Source of the DNA: Klebsormidium nitens
Lineage: Eukaryota > Streptophyta > Klebsormidiophyceae > Klebsormidiales > Klebsormidiaceae
Length of the DNA stretch: 64,000 bases
NCBI GenBank assembly: GCA_000708835.1
Contig: DF237122.1
Location: 96,850 to 160,849 of the forward strand
Direction of reading: 5' to 3'
In this document: one piece after another, positions 30,581 to 43,018 of the stretch
Layout of the letters: each line of letters starts with the position of its first letter
Numbering within the stretch: the stretch's first letter is position 1
Program-made: the position numbers and the translations under genes
Notes under the pieces: generated by a model
The model's input: the letters and a program-made list of their open reading frames with translations, nothing else
Databases searched by the model: none
Told to the model about the DNA's origin: nothing

Positions 30581-32260
30581 GGTTCAGAAAAAGGAGAAAC
30601 CGAGAAAGCGCCCATGCACAGACCGTGTTGAGGTTGAGATTGTCAGTGTGTGTTTGATGTGCTCTTTCGATTTTGCTGGGGCACTGCATATTTTCGGAGT
30701 CGGTCTACGACTCTCAGAAGCGGACATGCAACAAACTAAGCCAGTGAGTCTGCGTGTCGATTTGATGAAGCAAGAATATGTTGGATCGACGCTCTCATTG
30801 AGCGGCCCTTAAAATAGGTATATCGTGTGTGTCGTACACTGAGACGCCCGCTTGGACGGCTGCCATGCCGCAGTCGCACGGGCCCGCCATCGTATAACGC
30901 ACCAGTTGCCCCTCGGGCCCACATGCTAGATACTTATGCGTATAGCTTTTGTCGTTTCGATTAACCGGCTGGTGTGAGACGCGCTGCACGAAAGGCAGCT
31001 GGGTCCATGCCAGGTGCAAGATGTCATGCACTGAAATTAGGGCATATCGATTCACTGATCGAGTCGACATGAGCAAAGAAGCTACTTAAGTCCATGGACG
31101 GTATGAAGTGCGCCCAGCATGGAGCCGCCGCCGGAATTCCATTGAAGTGTCTTTTTAACAGCTGAATGAATCATAACACTAGTATAAGTGTCGGACTGTC
31201 TCAATCTGGCGGCCGCACGGCAGGTGGGTGTACCGCAAGACGACTAAATTGCTCAATGATTAAGAACCGTCTGGCTAAAATGATCATATTGACCATCAAA
31301 TATCCTGGCCGCCCTGGCCGCGGCCCGGCCCTAGAGCTCATGCATACAGATCGATCAGAGACTTCACGCGGCACTTTTCAAACGCACGTACGACTTTCTG
31401 ATGTTTGGCGCTCGCCACCTCTTGTCGGCTATCATAACGCCGCTTTCGCATACAGACACGCATGATCTAGCAGCGAAATCAGCACATACGCGACTCAACA
31501 TAATTGAGTCCCGCGATGCAACGCGTACAATTGATCGGACTCCATTGCAATGCACTCTAAAAGAATGTCGGGTCTTTTCAATGCACCTTCGGATATTAAT
31601 GATCTATGCTCGGAAGCTTTGGTCCGACCCTTACTTTGCAGCAGGGCCCAGTCACACCTATGACGTCGAGGGCAACGGGCCCTGTCGATTGGAGTTCCGC
31701 AATGCCGCATTCCTTTCAACCTGAACAGAGCAGTAGTACATGTCTCAGCTTCCAGACATATCCGCCGCCAGCTTGCACTGACGTTGCACGTCAGCGGAGA
31801 GTTCATCTTGGTGCATAAGTTTACTCGAGACCCTATCTCACACGAAATACGTCCAAAGAAAACGAGGAGCGTTCGAGGAGCGAACGAAGCTGCAAACATG
31901 ACTCATCCTTCACGAATCTTTCGCTTCAAATCGTGCAAAAGCGCTTCTAACTTTCGGGCCAATGCAGTCCTACGCAAAATGGACTTGTTCAAAGAGACAC
32001 CAGAAATGCGCCTCTAAGCATGTTGACAGGCCCCAACCTGAAAGGGTACGCCTCTCCTGTCCAGATTGATTGGTTGTCGATGTTCATGCGTCGTGGTTAG
32101 ATCATTTTTGAGACTCAGTGGGTCCTCCGCCGATCGAAGCACAAAGCGCTCCCAGGAGCCATACACATGAGTTCCCTCAACACAGCACAATTCACTAACA
32201 AATTAAGTGAGAAAGGAGACTGGATTCAAAGCCTAACGCTCAGGATGCGCGAGAACAAAA
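30581..32260. other. Intergenic, no gene seen
   Basis: Between the homeodomain gene (plus) and the Abraxas-like gene (minus), which converge. Short open frames on both strands at 31400-31900 have no recognisable product. GC-palindromic sequence (GGCCGCCCTGGCCGCGGCC) lies at 31306-31324. Confidence 0.5.
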
Positions 32261-34437
32261 CTAATAGGCCTGGGTACACACGCTCCTGGATGCCAAACAA
32301 ATCAGACGTGAGAAAATGGACAACATTGTTGCTAAATCTTGTCCAGCGCTGAGTAGGCGCGGGTCGACAGCGAGTTGTCCCCTAGGGATTTTGACATGCG
32401 ACAAGAAATGACGAACACTTCGGATCAAGAACCGAGCAACAAGACGCCAACAGGCTTGATCCGCCCGCTGCTGCTCGGAGGCCTGAACAGGAATGGCAGC
32501 AAGCATCACGAGAGGTAAATACAGTCGAAACGAAGGGGGAAACGCGCTTTGTCACCTGCTCATGCACTGCTTCGGACGCCCGACACGTGTCCTTGGCCAG
32601 CTTCTCCAGCCGTCCGAGCATCGCCCGGTAGAGTGTCTCGATCTCGAGCATCTGAGGGGGGGCCTCCCGCCCCACGAGGTTCCTCAGCTTTTCTAACGAG
32701 TACCCCTCCGTTTGCCGGTCCAGAACCGCCTGGTCTTCCAGGTAACTCCCCCCCGGTTCGTCGTCCCCACCCCCACTGCTGTCAGAAAAGGTTCTCGAGT
32801 GTGTGGAAAGGCCTACCCGGGGGGAATCCAAACCGCCAGGGTAGAGCGGAAGGGGGGGGAAGGGCGCGGTGGGAGAAAAGGAATCGAACTGCCCCCGGAA
32901 GAACGGCCCGATGTTGACGATGTTCACCGAGACGGGGTCAAAGTGCCAGGTGGCGCGTTTCCGGCACTGGAACAGCCTGTAGTCGTGCGTGTGCGTGGCC
33001 CGGTTGTGCGTTTGGAATGTGTCAAAGAGCGCAAACAGCAGCGGCCATTCGGGGCGGGGGGCTCCCGGGACTGCCGAGGAGACCCCCCGGAGAGAGGAGG
33101 TGACTGCGGCCTCGCGCATCGAGGGCCGCAGGGGAGTGTTATGACGCGCAACAAACCAGCCAATGACGGGATCCCGTCCCCCCTCCCCGATGCCCTCTCC
33201 TGCAACCCGTGCAAGTTGGGGGGGGTCTACGGCGCCGGAAGGATCATAGAAGCTGAAGAGGCGCCCCGAGCAGCAGAAACCGGTGACCGTTGCGGTGGTC
33301 TTTTGGCTGGAGGTCGCCTCCTCCTGGTCGCTCACAGTGCTGACCTGGCAGGGGGGACGAACTCTGTTGTGTCAAGGCGCAAGTCTTAGCATGATGAATA
33401 CGGGCCGCACCCAGAAGAACGGTCTTGTATAGCTTCAGGTTTGACCAACTTATGAAATGGGGATGATTGGAGGCTGCAAGTTTGCATTAAGTGAAGATAC
33501 ATGTGCCTGACGAGGGGATTTTCTTGCAAGGAGGTTTTTGTGTTGTTAGAGACAGTGGGGGGCTGCACAGAAGTGGGGGCCAACTTTTCATTTTTACTAG
33601 CATCTTGCCACCACCTTCCAACAGGTTCCTTGTGCCCCTGTGAAATGATCAGTCCTACAAATACTCGGGACTTGACCTTTGAGGCTTTCTGTTCTTGAAA
33701 TATCTGCAAAATATAATGCAGCTTCGGTGCAAGTACAAAATGCTGATTTAAACAATGCTGAGTGGTGGAAACAACAGTCCCCGACCTCATTGCATATCAC
33801 GGGAGACATGGTTGAAACCTTGTTTTGAGCGTCTGAGCTTGCCTCTACAGGTGGGAGGCACGCCCGCAGAGATACGAGTCATTCACAGTGCCCAACCAGG
33901 CGTCCATGAAGGAAAAGGCAGGACAGATTGAGCTCCGATGCTGAATTGAGACACTCCAAAAGTTGCTCCGCAGCTTCACATTCTAAAAAGTGCCCCCAAC
34001 AAGAACCGGTCCATTGATCGATACAAGCGAAGCGAGTAAACCACTGATGTACAGCGTTTCAGAAGTAGCCTTCCCGCGAACCCCCTTTATGCAATGGCAG
34101 TAATAGGCACCCCTAGATGGGAACCCCAAATTCAGATGGGGGGCAACAATTCTGGTCTGAATGTCTGCACAAACATCAGAAGGAAAGTCCTTTTTGAAAC
34201 AGCGACAACAATAGATGTGACACCGACGTAATTTGACTAGCCAAGCTTCCAAATTCATGAGCTGTTCCTTTAGGCAAGTGCCAAGACAGAAACCCTCACC
34301 ATTCTCTGGGCCACTCTCCCAAAGAGCAGCCCATCGACATCTCTGTCTGCAGCCAGAACATCGTGGAGAAGAGAGGCCAGCGTGGGTCCTGAGATATCCA
34401 CGGCGCGCAACATCATTGAGTCAGGGTCCACCGCCAT
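32261..34437 (-). CDS. Abraxas/FAM175-like MPN-domain protein
   Basis: Scaffold of BRCC36-type deubiquitinase complexes (BRCA1-A or BRISC) by family. Three exons: 34437-34300, 33344-32556, 32482-32261; 382 aa, all phase 0. Exon 1 carries AVDISGPTLASLL and DVDGLLFGRV. Exon 2 has GFCCSGRLFSFYDP, VIGWFVARHNTPLRPSMRE, the THTHDYR segment and the family block VNIVNIGPFFRGQFDSFSP. A linker then leads to a helical region (EIETLYRAMLGRLEKLAKD) expected to form the coiled coil that binds BRCC36. The JAMM metal ligands are absent, as expected of an MPN- scaffold. The C-terminal exon is less conserved and its end is inferred. The ATG at 34437 has A at -3 and G at +4; one at 34446 is the alternative. Confidence 0.87.
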
Positions 34438-35129
34438 CCTGCTCATAAAATTGTCTGCAACAGGCAGGAGGGCTTGTCCAACAAGCCTGCAGATCAAACA
34501 ATGCTACCCTTAGCTAGTGTAGCCAGCCATCATCCGCTGTCTGATCTCTTGTAAGCGCCACGGCCATCACTGCCGCCTCTGCCACTGATTCAAATTGGAG
34601 ATTCGCTCTTGCATAGAGCTGACTCATTGTCAACCTGTGCGCGCTCTTACGCGCGCAGTTGCTCATGCGCCCCGAGGGCCGAACGGCCGCGCCACGCGCT
34701 TGAAGTTGAACTTAGGCGCAGGCCGCGGCCGGGCGCCACCAATGTTGCAGTGCGACTTTGCTAGGGTTTAGAGAGGTGCGGGATCTTAGCTGAGTCTGTG
34801 AAGTGACACTTGGCATCATCTCTGGCAATCCTCTCGATCTTGGCTTACTTGTAAGGCTGCCACGTCACAGACCGCGTGTACCACATGGCCCTCCACATCA
34901 TCATGCAGGTTCAAATTTATCTCCAAGGCTGCACCGCATTGGCCCGCATGCGCTCTGCGCAAGAAAGCGGTCGTCCCGGGACAACAATTTTGAATTTCGT
35001 GTTTCGGTTGCCTGCAATCTGCAAGAGATTGAGGTGAGGTCAGAGGCAGAGCTGCTTTTATCCTCTGCCTGCCTTTTGCTGGATTAGCGGGCAGCTACTG
35101 CCTGTTCTTGCTCATTTACCGCCCGAACT
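34438..35129. promoter_or_regulatory. Divergent promoter region, Abraxas-like / COR413IM
   Basis: 692 bases between outward-facing starts. It contains a GC-rich segment with CGCGC repeats near 34645-34735 and an ACGT-core element, CCACGTCACAG, near 34861. Plant bZIP factors bind such cores, but no binding is shown here. Confidence 0.5.
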
Positions 35130-36561
35130 ATGGCTTCCTCCTGCGTCCTGCGCAGTGCCTTTGGCGTGCGCAATGCTGCCCTCTCGCCGACCCCCATGTC
35201 CCAGTCTCAGGTCCAGGCACGTGCAATTTGCGCCGCCCCTGCGCTGGTTGGAAAGAAGAGCTTGCCCCAGGTCAGAGCTATGAGGTCCTCTTCTGCTGAG
35301 TCAGCATTCGGTTCCTCTAGGCAGCTTCTTGGAGCCAGGACCCTGCCTGCGCAGATTCAAGCTAGCAGGTCTCAGCAGAAAGCCACAGGAGCCACTGGTG
35401 GCGCCCTTTCTTCCCAAGCTGCATACCCTGCCATCTTTGGCTTGGCCCCTGACACCCTGCAATGGATTTTCACTGTCGCCTCTACCGCACTCATGTTCCG
35501 GCTGCTTCCCCCAGTCTCCCACGCCCTCCTCGTCCCCGCTCTCTTCTTGAACCTCCCAGCAAGGGTCGTGGAAGTCATGAAGCAAGAAGCAGGGGCGTGG
35601 GTAGCAGTTGCCCTTGTGGTCCTGAAGCTGTTCTCATCTCAAGTCCCCAAGGCTTTCGACCTGCCTCTGGCAGTCCTCCTGAGCATCATCATTGCTCCGT
35701 ATGAGCTGCTCAGATTCCGTGGCACTCAGGGGGCAGGAATTGTGTCTCTAGCGATTGGGTAAGTGCATGAGTTAGAATGTTTACCCTTGAAAAGTTTCGT
35801 GCAATGCGCCATGGCCTGCAGGTAATCTGCTTCTTGCTTCGTGATGAGAATATTGGAAGAACGGCCTGTTGCTGGCTTTAACCTAGACTCAAAAACCTGT
35901 TGCCGCAAGAAATTGTACTGTCCTTGGCTGAGGCAGTTCCAAACCACCATCCAACTCTCCAGAATCTGACATCGTGCAGAAGGTTGACTGATATTTGGCT
36001 TGATGCGAGCAAGAAAACAGTGCATACTTCAGACCACAAGATTCTCAGTTCCACAGATACCCAAGTGCTTTTTTTGCAAGCACTGACATTCTAGTTGAAA
36101 AGTATCCTCTATGTTCTTAAACTTTGTGCTGTTGCAATGCTATGTGTCCATTCACGTAGCATTGCAACAGCATTCTTCATTCTTCTTTCAGCCTAGTGTA
36201 GTCAAGGTCTCCTCAGTTGGCTCACAGTGTCAAACCTCATTCTTTTAGGAGCGTAGGTAACTTACTGTCAAGCCTGGTTGCCGTGTCCGATTAACCAGGC
36301 CAGGCAGATCAAGTCAGATGCATGGAGCTAATGTAATTGAATCGTACTCTGGCAGCCATTTAACTTCGGCTACTGAGGCCGTCCTTCTTTCTGCACCTAA
36401 CGTCTTGCCCTACCAATTGCAGCATCTACATTGCCTACGACCATGTGACCGCCAACAAAGGTGTTGACAACACGATGAGATCTGACGTGTTGCCAACGAC
36501 TTTCGCTATCGCTCTTGTCTTGTTGATCCCAGCCGCTTTTCTGTTCGGCGCCTACGCCTAG
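35130..36561 (+). CDS. COR413IM: COR413 chloroplast inner envelope membrane protein
   Basis: Cold-regulated 413 inner-membrane protein, a multispanning protein of the plastid inner envelope tied to cold tolerance in plants. Two exons, 35130-35758 and 36423-36561, 255 aa; the junction completes a Gly codon (GG|GTAAGT, TTGCAG|C). Residues 1 to about 95 form a Ser/Ala/Arg-rich transit peptide (MASSCVLRSAFGVRNAA). About six hydrophobic segments follow: LQWIFTVASTALMFRLL, HALLVPALFLNLP, WVAVALVVLKLF, PLAVLLSIIIAPYELL, IVSLAIGIYIAY and FAIALVLLIPAAFLFGAY. The LRFRGTQGAGIVSL segment matches the family. An AATAAA lies 131 bases after the stop. The intron contains a strong hairpin. Confidence 0.9.
36127..36172 (+). 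repeat. Long intronic hairpin
   Basis: GCTGTTGCAATGCTA at 36128-36142 is the exact reverse complement of 36157-36171. Pairing extends outward by one T-A and inward through a G-T wobble and GTG/CAC, giving about 20 paired positions around a six-base loop (36147-36152). It lies in the COR413IM intron on the transcribed strand. Confidence 0.85.
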
Positions 36562-36691
36562 TCCAATAAGTTGATTGAAATGGCACCTGTTTGGTTACTA
36601 TAGCTTCTGGTTCTCTGCAACATGTAGATACCATAAGATAGAACAAGGGCTTCAATCCTCAGGGTCTACCAGTGTTTGAAGACCAAACATC

Positions 36692-36697
36692 AATAAA
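36692..36697 (+). terminator. candidate AATAAA polyadenylation signal of COR413IM
   Basis: AATAAA, 131 bases downstream of the stop at 36561, on the gene strand. Confidence 0.35.
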
Positions 36698-37796
36698 GCA
36701 TCGACTAGTATGGGCCTCCTTACAACACATTGCTTTCATGAGCACGCAGCCTTTGTTTTAGAAGGGCAACCAGTACATAGCCTTGTAGATAGACCTGTTG
36801 TAAGTGTTTGTGAACAATCGTATAGGGACTCCGCGAGTTGTACTCGCCTAAGCCAGCTGGAAGGGAAAGGAGCACAGGTAATTTTAGTCCCTCCCTTTGG
36901 TGTCACTTGAATTCTTGAGTCTGATGCAGTTAGTTCTTTGCACAGTTGCAAGATTCGGATCAACTTTGCTCCAGGCAGCTTAATTGCAATTGCGGGCCTG
37001 CGGGCCACCATGAGCAGCAATTAACCAGGCAGAATGTTCATGCATCGACTTACGCAATGATATGACCCTTCGTGCAAAGACTTGCGCATTGCATGGTCAT
37101 TGCAGACAACAAGTGCCAATGCCGCATACAAGTTGAAAGCTTTTTAGTATACTACGCGGTTTATATCGACATGAAGCTCTAATAGACAAGACTCACCAAG
37201 TTATACAGGGGATTGGCTACAATCCGGCACCATGCAGTTCGCTGCATGTCGAGACAGGAAATCACTCAGACTGGAAAGCAAGCTGATTCGAACAAGACAG
37301 AAAATTATAAATCTCTAGGTTCAAACTAGGTAGTCCTTGACTAAAGCCATGCAGTCACTTAATTTGCAATGCAGTGCATTGCATGCACTGGTAGATGTGA
37401 CGTTCTCATGTAAGCTGTGGATCTCTGCACAGACAATCTTTTACAGGCGCTGGCATGGCTAGCTAGCATTTCACAAGGTGCATTCATTCGATCGCCTCCC
37501 ACACAAATGAGAATCTTAACCAATCCTTAAGCAGTAGAAGAATGCAGACTCAACAACTCAAGCGGCTAACATATACCAGTACCTGTCTTAGTACATGCGG
37601 GTACATGAGTGCTTTTTACAACACATGGTCAGATGGTTCTGCATATGGGTGCCCACTCATACAGCCCGCGCGAGCTGTCGGCACTGCTGATTCGAGTATT
37701 GCATTGGAACATCCACAGTTCCGCAGATTGATTGTATACACATTATGTGAAAAGACGCGAAAAGCTGGCAATTCCTTCATACCGTTGAAAATTATG

Positions 37797-37821
37797 ATTG
37801 ATTCTGTAGTACAGAATCAAT
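37797..37821. repeat. 25-base inverted repeat
   Basis: Two 12-base arms (ATTGATTCTGTA and its exact reverse complement) flank a single G. It lies in the spacer between COR413IM and BCCP. No function is apparent. Confidence 0.8.
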
Positions 37822-38205
37822 CGATTCGCATGTTATAGATAGGAGCTGATGCAGCTGCCAAGGTCTGTTTGGGCCGGCTTCCGTGTAACGTATGACATGC
37901 ACATCCATGGCCTTTCACTGGTGTGCAGCCGCATATGACAAGTACCCTTGCCGCCGTGGGCTTAGAGAACATACTCGGCGGGATGGAAGCTACTGCACAA
38001 GGAAACATACAATTGACGAAGGGGACGCTTAAACCAAACCAACGGTACTTGTGAGCGTTATGAAAGTATCTCTTGCTGGCAAGTTTCACGATCCCGAAGT
38101 TGGTGATCCTCTCAATCCAACTCACGACTCCTAAGTGGGGGACTGATCCAAGAAGGAACCTTTTCCTTGGAGATGCCGATGCTTTCGTAGTTCGCTGTAT
38201 GACGT

Positions 38206-41200
38206 CTATGGCTCGATGATGAAAAGTGGCTGCAAGGTGTGGCAGAAAGGAAAGTCAGGTGGAGTTCGAGGGGCACGTTGGTGCATGGAACCGTTCAGCA
38301 ATATTCGAACCAACCCCTGGATTGAGGAACGTGGAGTTAAAGGAAGGCATCGAAGCAGAGACAGCTCCTGTAAACGCCACACTGACCTCGACCTTGCTTG
38401 AGGGGTTTTGGTTGACTCATCGCAAGCACAGAACTCCGCCTTGCCCAAAAGATTATGTGTAACATGTCCTTTTATTGCCGAGGAACGCGGACACTGGTAT
38501 CAACTGCTGCGCCAGCTTACCGTTCCTGCCGCCACCGGCTTGGTATCCTCGGCCAGAATCTGCTTGACGGTTCCTGACTTGTCGGCCTGCATTAGACGAG
38601 AAGAGAGGATAGATGGTCAAATCACGATGCCCTCGGAATCCTTCAGGTGCCACCGACTGTCCCTGATGGAACGCATGTATATAATGACACCTGTGCAGTG
38701 CACGCTGCTCACTGCATGTACTCACAATGCCCTTTTCCACCAGAAAACGCAAAAGCGGGTAAATAGGTAAAGGGATTCAGAAGGGCTGAAAACAGCTGTG
38801 CGCAAGCTTCCTCTGGATAGAGTGCAAGAAACGCTCGTCAATGAACAGACCCCTAGGCAACAGTCCAGGTGCTCGGCTTCAACAAAGAGATAGACGGTTG
38901 GGTTGATAGAGCCTGTTCCCGCTGTAAGTGGCTTTTGTCGGTGAGAAGGCACCTGCACCATTGGTGGAAACGTGTGCTAGCTGGAACCGTTGAGGGGCCA
39001 GCTTACCTCGATTTCGTTCATAAGCTTCATAGCCTCTACGATGCAAATGGGCTGCCCCTTGACGACCCTGTCTCCCTCCTGCAAGACAAGCATACAATCA
39101 AAGGCTGACACATATCGCCCCGTTGCACAGGTTGTAGCGGTTCCTATGTGCAGAGGCAATGGCTTGCTCAATTCTAATCTCTGCTGTGTTTGGGTGCAGC
39201 GTGTGTGGCCTGATTGACCGTAACAGTGTCCTACCGACTGTATAGCACTGCTTGGAACTTGCTTTGCACAAAGGTGAATATTTGTTGTTGGGAAATCATC
39301 GTTACTTGACTGATCAGTTTGATGAAGTGTTCGAACCTTGAGGTGATAAGATTGGCCTCGAATGATGCCAGAGAAATACCCCCGTTGAAGGATAAAGCAC
39401 TCAACAGCTTTGCATATCTTAACGAATAATGGAAAATAACCGACAGAACTCTTTCAGCTTATCACTTTAATGAAGCCCAATTCCTTCAGCCCCATCTCTG
39501 CTGTTGTCAAGCAGCAGACCCCCGTGCTGTACTCGCTGTTCGTTTGCAGCAGAAGTGGACTGCCCTTGTTCCCACATATTGGACCAGCATCCACATCCGC
39601 AACTTACCTTCACAAACGGAGGCTCTCCTGGTGCGGGGCACCTGTAGAATGTCCCCGCCATGGGGGATGCTAGAGTGTGTCCCGACGCCGCAGGCGCAGG
39701 GGTAGGCGCCGGCGCAGCCGCAGGGGCTGCGGCGGGGGCAGGCGCCGCAGGGGGTGCGCTCTGCTGTTGTTGCGGGGGGGGACCGTAATTGAAGAACTGG
39801 GGTTGGGGCTGCTGAGCAGGAGCGGGGGCGGCGGCAGGGGTGAGCGCCTCCTTCTTCCGGATGACGATCTCAATGTCCTTGTGCTTCAGTTCGAGCTCGA
39901 CGATGTCGCGGGAGTCGACCAGCCTGGAGAGACAGGGGGGCTGCTCCTGAGCCTTTCTTTGAAAAGACGGCGTTGCAGCATGATTATTTTTATTTGGAGG
40001 GACGTTGCCTGAGCCCTTGTGCCCAGCCAGAAAATGCAGCATGCTGAAGTGGTAGGTTGGAAGGGTCCAGTAGTGGCCGAAGGCAAGCGGCTTTCGACGG
40101 TGCTTGAAGCAATGGCTTTGAGGGACCGCGTGCTTAACCCGCAGGAGCACAGGAGGACTTGCTTGGTGCTGAAAATTCGGCACCCAGGTGTTTCTACTAT
40201 GAACAGAGGCAGCCTCTGTAGCCTGACTCGCAGGTTCAGCGGCGCGGTTTTGAGCGCATGCGCCCAGCGCCCACCCCAATATTGTGTCGTGCTGGATGAG
40301 TGGCCGTCCCGCTGACTCTCAGAAACTTCGGCCATAGCTCCCTCTACACTTTCCACCATTCCACCATTCCAGCATTCGCTCGGCGATGTCTTCTTCGCAT
40401 GGCCTTCGGTGCCGCTGAAGCATACGCTTTGGGTTTAGGACCCAGAGGGGAATTCTGGACTCTAAGTTTCCTTGCAGATCTCTGAAATGACAGGTGCATT
40501 ACGGCTTGGCTAAAGAGATATGTGACACTATCTCTCTCTGCTTGATGGTCTGTCCATCACAAGCGGCCGCGTCCGCAAGCAAGAGTCCAAACGCACTCCA
40601 AGCATGCACCATAGAGACATGAAGGGTGCGTCCCTTCCGGCCCGCTACAAAGCAATGGCATAGGTTCTGCGGAGATGCGCAGAATGCAACTCATGCGGAC
40701 CACTCACTTGATGAGGCTAGTGACCGACTCGATGAATGCTGAGGTCTCCTCCTCGTCGGACGGCTCCTGCAGCACTGGCTCAGCCTCCTCTTTGGTGGCA
40801 ACCTACAAACAAGAAGGCATGACGGCTTCGGATGTTGCAACATGAGTCTGTGAAGCCAATGCACCAATGTGCTGTCATTCAGATTGCCTTCTATTGCAAC
40901 TGTAGCTCCAACACATCAATCATGCTGCCGAAGCCATGGATATGGAGGGAACTGAGCAAACTTGCATTCGCTCAATCAGAGTTTCTTTGTCTGCCATGCT
41001 GATCCTACGATGGACTGTAATGCCTCCAAGAACGGCCACAGTATTCTTCTGAAAGAAGGATAGATAGATCTACCATCGATATTACTGCAAGGGGCATTGC
41101 CGCTAGGTCCACATTACATCTTGCTAGACGGTGGGCTTTTGACAGACAACCAGCGTCTCTCATGAAAAGCTGAAAAGGACAGCATTGGCTGCCACTCACA

Positions 41201-41684
41201 TCATTCTGGGTTTCAGCAGTGATGGTCTGCCCCTTCGTTGCAGACCGCAAACCCAGCTGCACACAAGGTTGTACCAGAGCATGTGAGCATTTGTCCCTAA
41301 AAGCTCGATATATCACAACCTTGTCTCATCCCATGGACCTTGCAAGTGCTCACAACTCTGTCTTGTTCCCTCCTACAATCCAATGCATCGCCACATCAAA
41401 CCTGCTCAATGAAAAGCGCCCTGCATATACAAACCAACCGTTGTCGATTGCATTGCCCTGCATTGGACAGGAATAATACAACTCATGCCCCTCACATTTT
41501 GCTGGGCCGCAGTGTCTAGCCGGCTCCCGTTGAAGCTACTCCGAAGGGGTCCCTTCAGATTGGATCCAGCGTGGCCCGAGAATACCGATTGCCGCCCCCA
41601 GGGCCTCTCTCCGCCATTTCCACACTCAATGTGTAAGCCCCCCAAAGGCACCGCCGTCGCAGAGCTTACTACTGCTGTAGCCAT
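38206..41684 (-). CDS. BCCP: Biotin carboxyl carrier protein of plastid acetyl-CoA carboxylase
   Basis: Biotin carrier subunit of the multisubunit plastid acetyl-CoA carboxylase, which makes malonyl-CoA for fatty-acid synthesis. Seven exons: 41684-41496, 41256-41200, 40802-40708, 39923-39608, 39078-39007, 38586-38521, 38229-38206; 272 aa, all phases consistent. Exon 1 is a plastid transit peptide (MATAVVSSATAVPLGG). Then come an acidic helix (DEEETSAFIESVTSLIK), LVDSRDIVELELKHKD, an Ala/Pro/Gln-rich hinge, and the biotinyl domain: ASPMAGTFYRCPAPGEPPFVK, GDRVVKGQ, and the biotin site EAMKLMNEIE with Lys at about residue 237. It ends PLFIIEP, encoded on a 24-base exon. The frame extends above 41684 only to a TTG. 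The CCS52 gene is divergent, 1334 bases away. Confidence 0.93.
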
Positions 41685-43018
41685 TCTTGTAAGACCAACC
41701 GCTGCCGCTATATCCAACGCCTCTGAGCAGCGTCGTCCCTGCTGCTTCTACCTTGTTGACCAGTATATCATTCGACGTCGAGCAAATCTATCATATATCG
41801 ATCGCAGCACCCACTGAGGCGTTGGGGATGCCTCCTACAAAGCAATGCAGCGCCCCAATCACACACCACCTCTCTCTTCTCCTCCTTCGACTACCTAGTT
41901 GCAATTTGCTTCACAAAGCTAGTACCGTACGCGCGAGCACTGCAGGCTGTGCCCTCCCTGCCACGTCATGAGTAGCCATAGCCATACATGAGCTGGCATG
42001 ACGTAAGAAGTCACACGCTCGAGTCGATTCACATCAACCTCTTACGGTCTGCGTTGGCATCAGCCTTTACGTGTGAATTCTTCCCTATTTTCAAATTCCG
42101 AATTACAACTGTGAAGCATCCTTACCGCAAGATTGGCTACTTGTAAAACTTTGGACGGTATATATATCGATATCTATTCCAACTTTCAAGGCTCAGCAAG
42201 TTCCGGATCGAACGCTGATACATGCGCGCGCAGCTCGCAAAACTTTACAGGCAGGATCATCCTTGCACGTGCTGGTTGGTACCGGGGAGGACGGTACGTC
42301 CGTACCTGCGGTTGCCTGGGCTTCAACCAGCTTCAACGGCTCGCCTTCTTCTGACTTCAGTCTTCAGAGGAGCAACAGCAGATTTGCAGGCGCTATGCAG
42401 CGCTTTCTTTCCTTGTGATCGAGATGCACAGGGCACTGGAAAGCCGCTGAAAGTGGACGTACCTTACGAAGTACTGTGGAAAGGCACTGCCGGATGGTCT
42501 CGGTGTTTTTGTAAACGTTGCAAGCCTGATCTGCATGCCACAAGAGCATTGTTCGTTAGAGCACCCTGCATTCAAAGTTGCACGTCATCTGCTTGTTGTT
42601 GCGGTGATGCATTTGGGCAAGGTGACTCTCTGGACTCATAAACATGCAGGGTGATCCTGACTAAAGTGTGGAGTTGAGAAGGGAAAATGCAAGTTGTCGG
42701 TAGTTGTTGATGCAGCTGGGTGGCTGTCCAACTGGTGGTGAGGTTTCTCTGGAAGTGCCGCTTGAGGAGTCAAAGCGCCGACCCTTTCGATACCCGCACT
42801 GGCAGCTCAGGGCATGGCAACTGGAACGTGAGACAGAGGATGTGACCCTTGTGGCACCTGCTGCAATGTACATAGCTCGTTTGCTTCCATTCTGTGAATA
42901 GCTCGATAGATCTCCTTCAAAGCAGCACCAATGGCAGCTTCTGCAGCGCCTCTTCCCACAGCAGCTGTTTTGAGGGAACTACTAGGAGTGTAAATCGCTC
43001 ACACAGAGCTGTTGGCCC
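41685..43018. promoter_or_regulatory. Divergent spacer, BCCP / CCS52
   Basis: 1334 bases between outward-facing starts, holding both promoters. An open frame at 42222-42641 (plus) is Cys-rich but resembles no known protein, so I leave it out. Part of 41900-42350 is AT-rich with a TATATATCGATATC stretch near 42161-42174. Confidence 0.45.

Larger units (their letters stand above)
36562..38205. other. Intergenic, no gene seen
   Basis: The 3' flanks of COR413IM (plus) and BCCP (minus) meet here. An AATAAA at 36692-36697 may serve COR413IM. A 25-base near-palindrome lies at 37797-37821. Much of 37050-37700 is AT-rich with many TGCA and CATG words. No frame looks coding. Confidence 0.5.

Noticed and set aside
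32382-32555. Read-through C-terminus of the Abraxas-like protein
   Set aside because: The frame continues past a good donor (CAG|GTGACA) into Cys/Ser-rich sequence without homology. The spliced exon at 32482-32261 fits better.
39677-40012. Arg-rich plus-strand frame opposite the BCCP hinge
   Set aside because: Antisense shadow of the Ala/Pro-rich hinge-coding sequence.
41685-41717. Upstream extension of BCCP to 41717
   Set aside because: The codon at 41717 is TTG. The first in-frame ATG, with good context, is at 41684.
42222-42641. 139-codon Cys-rich plus-strand frame
   Set aside because: No spacing pattern of a known zinc finger; it lies in the BCCP/CCS52 promoter spacer.
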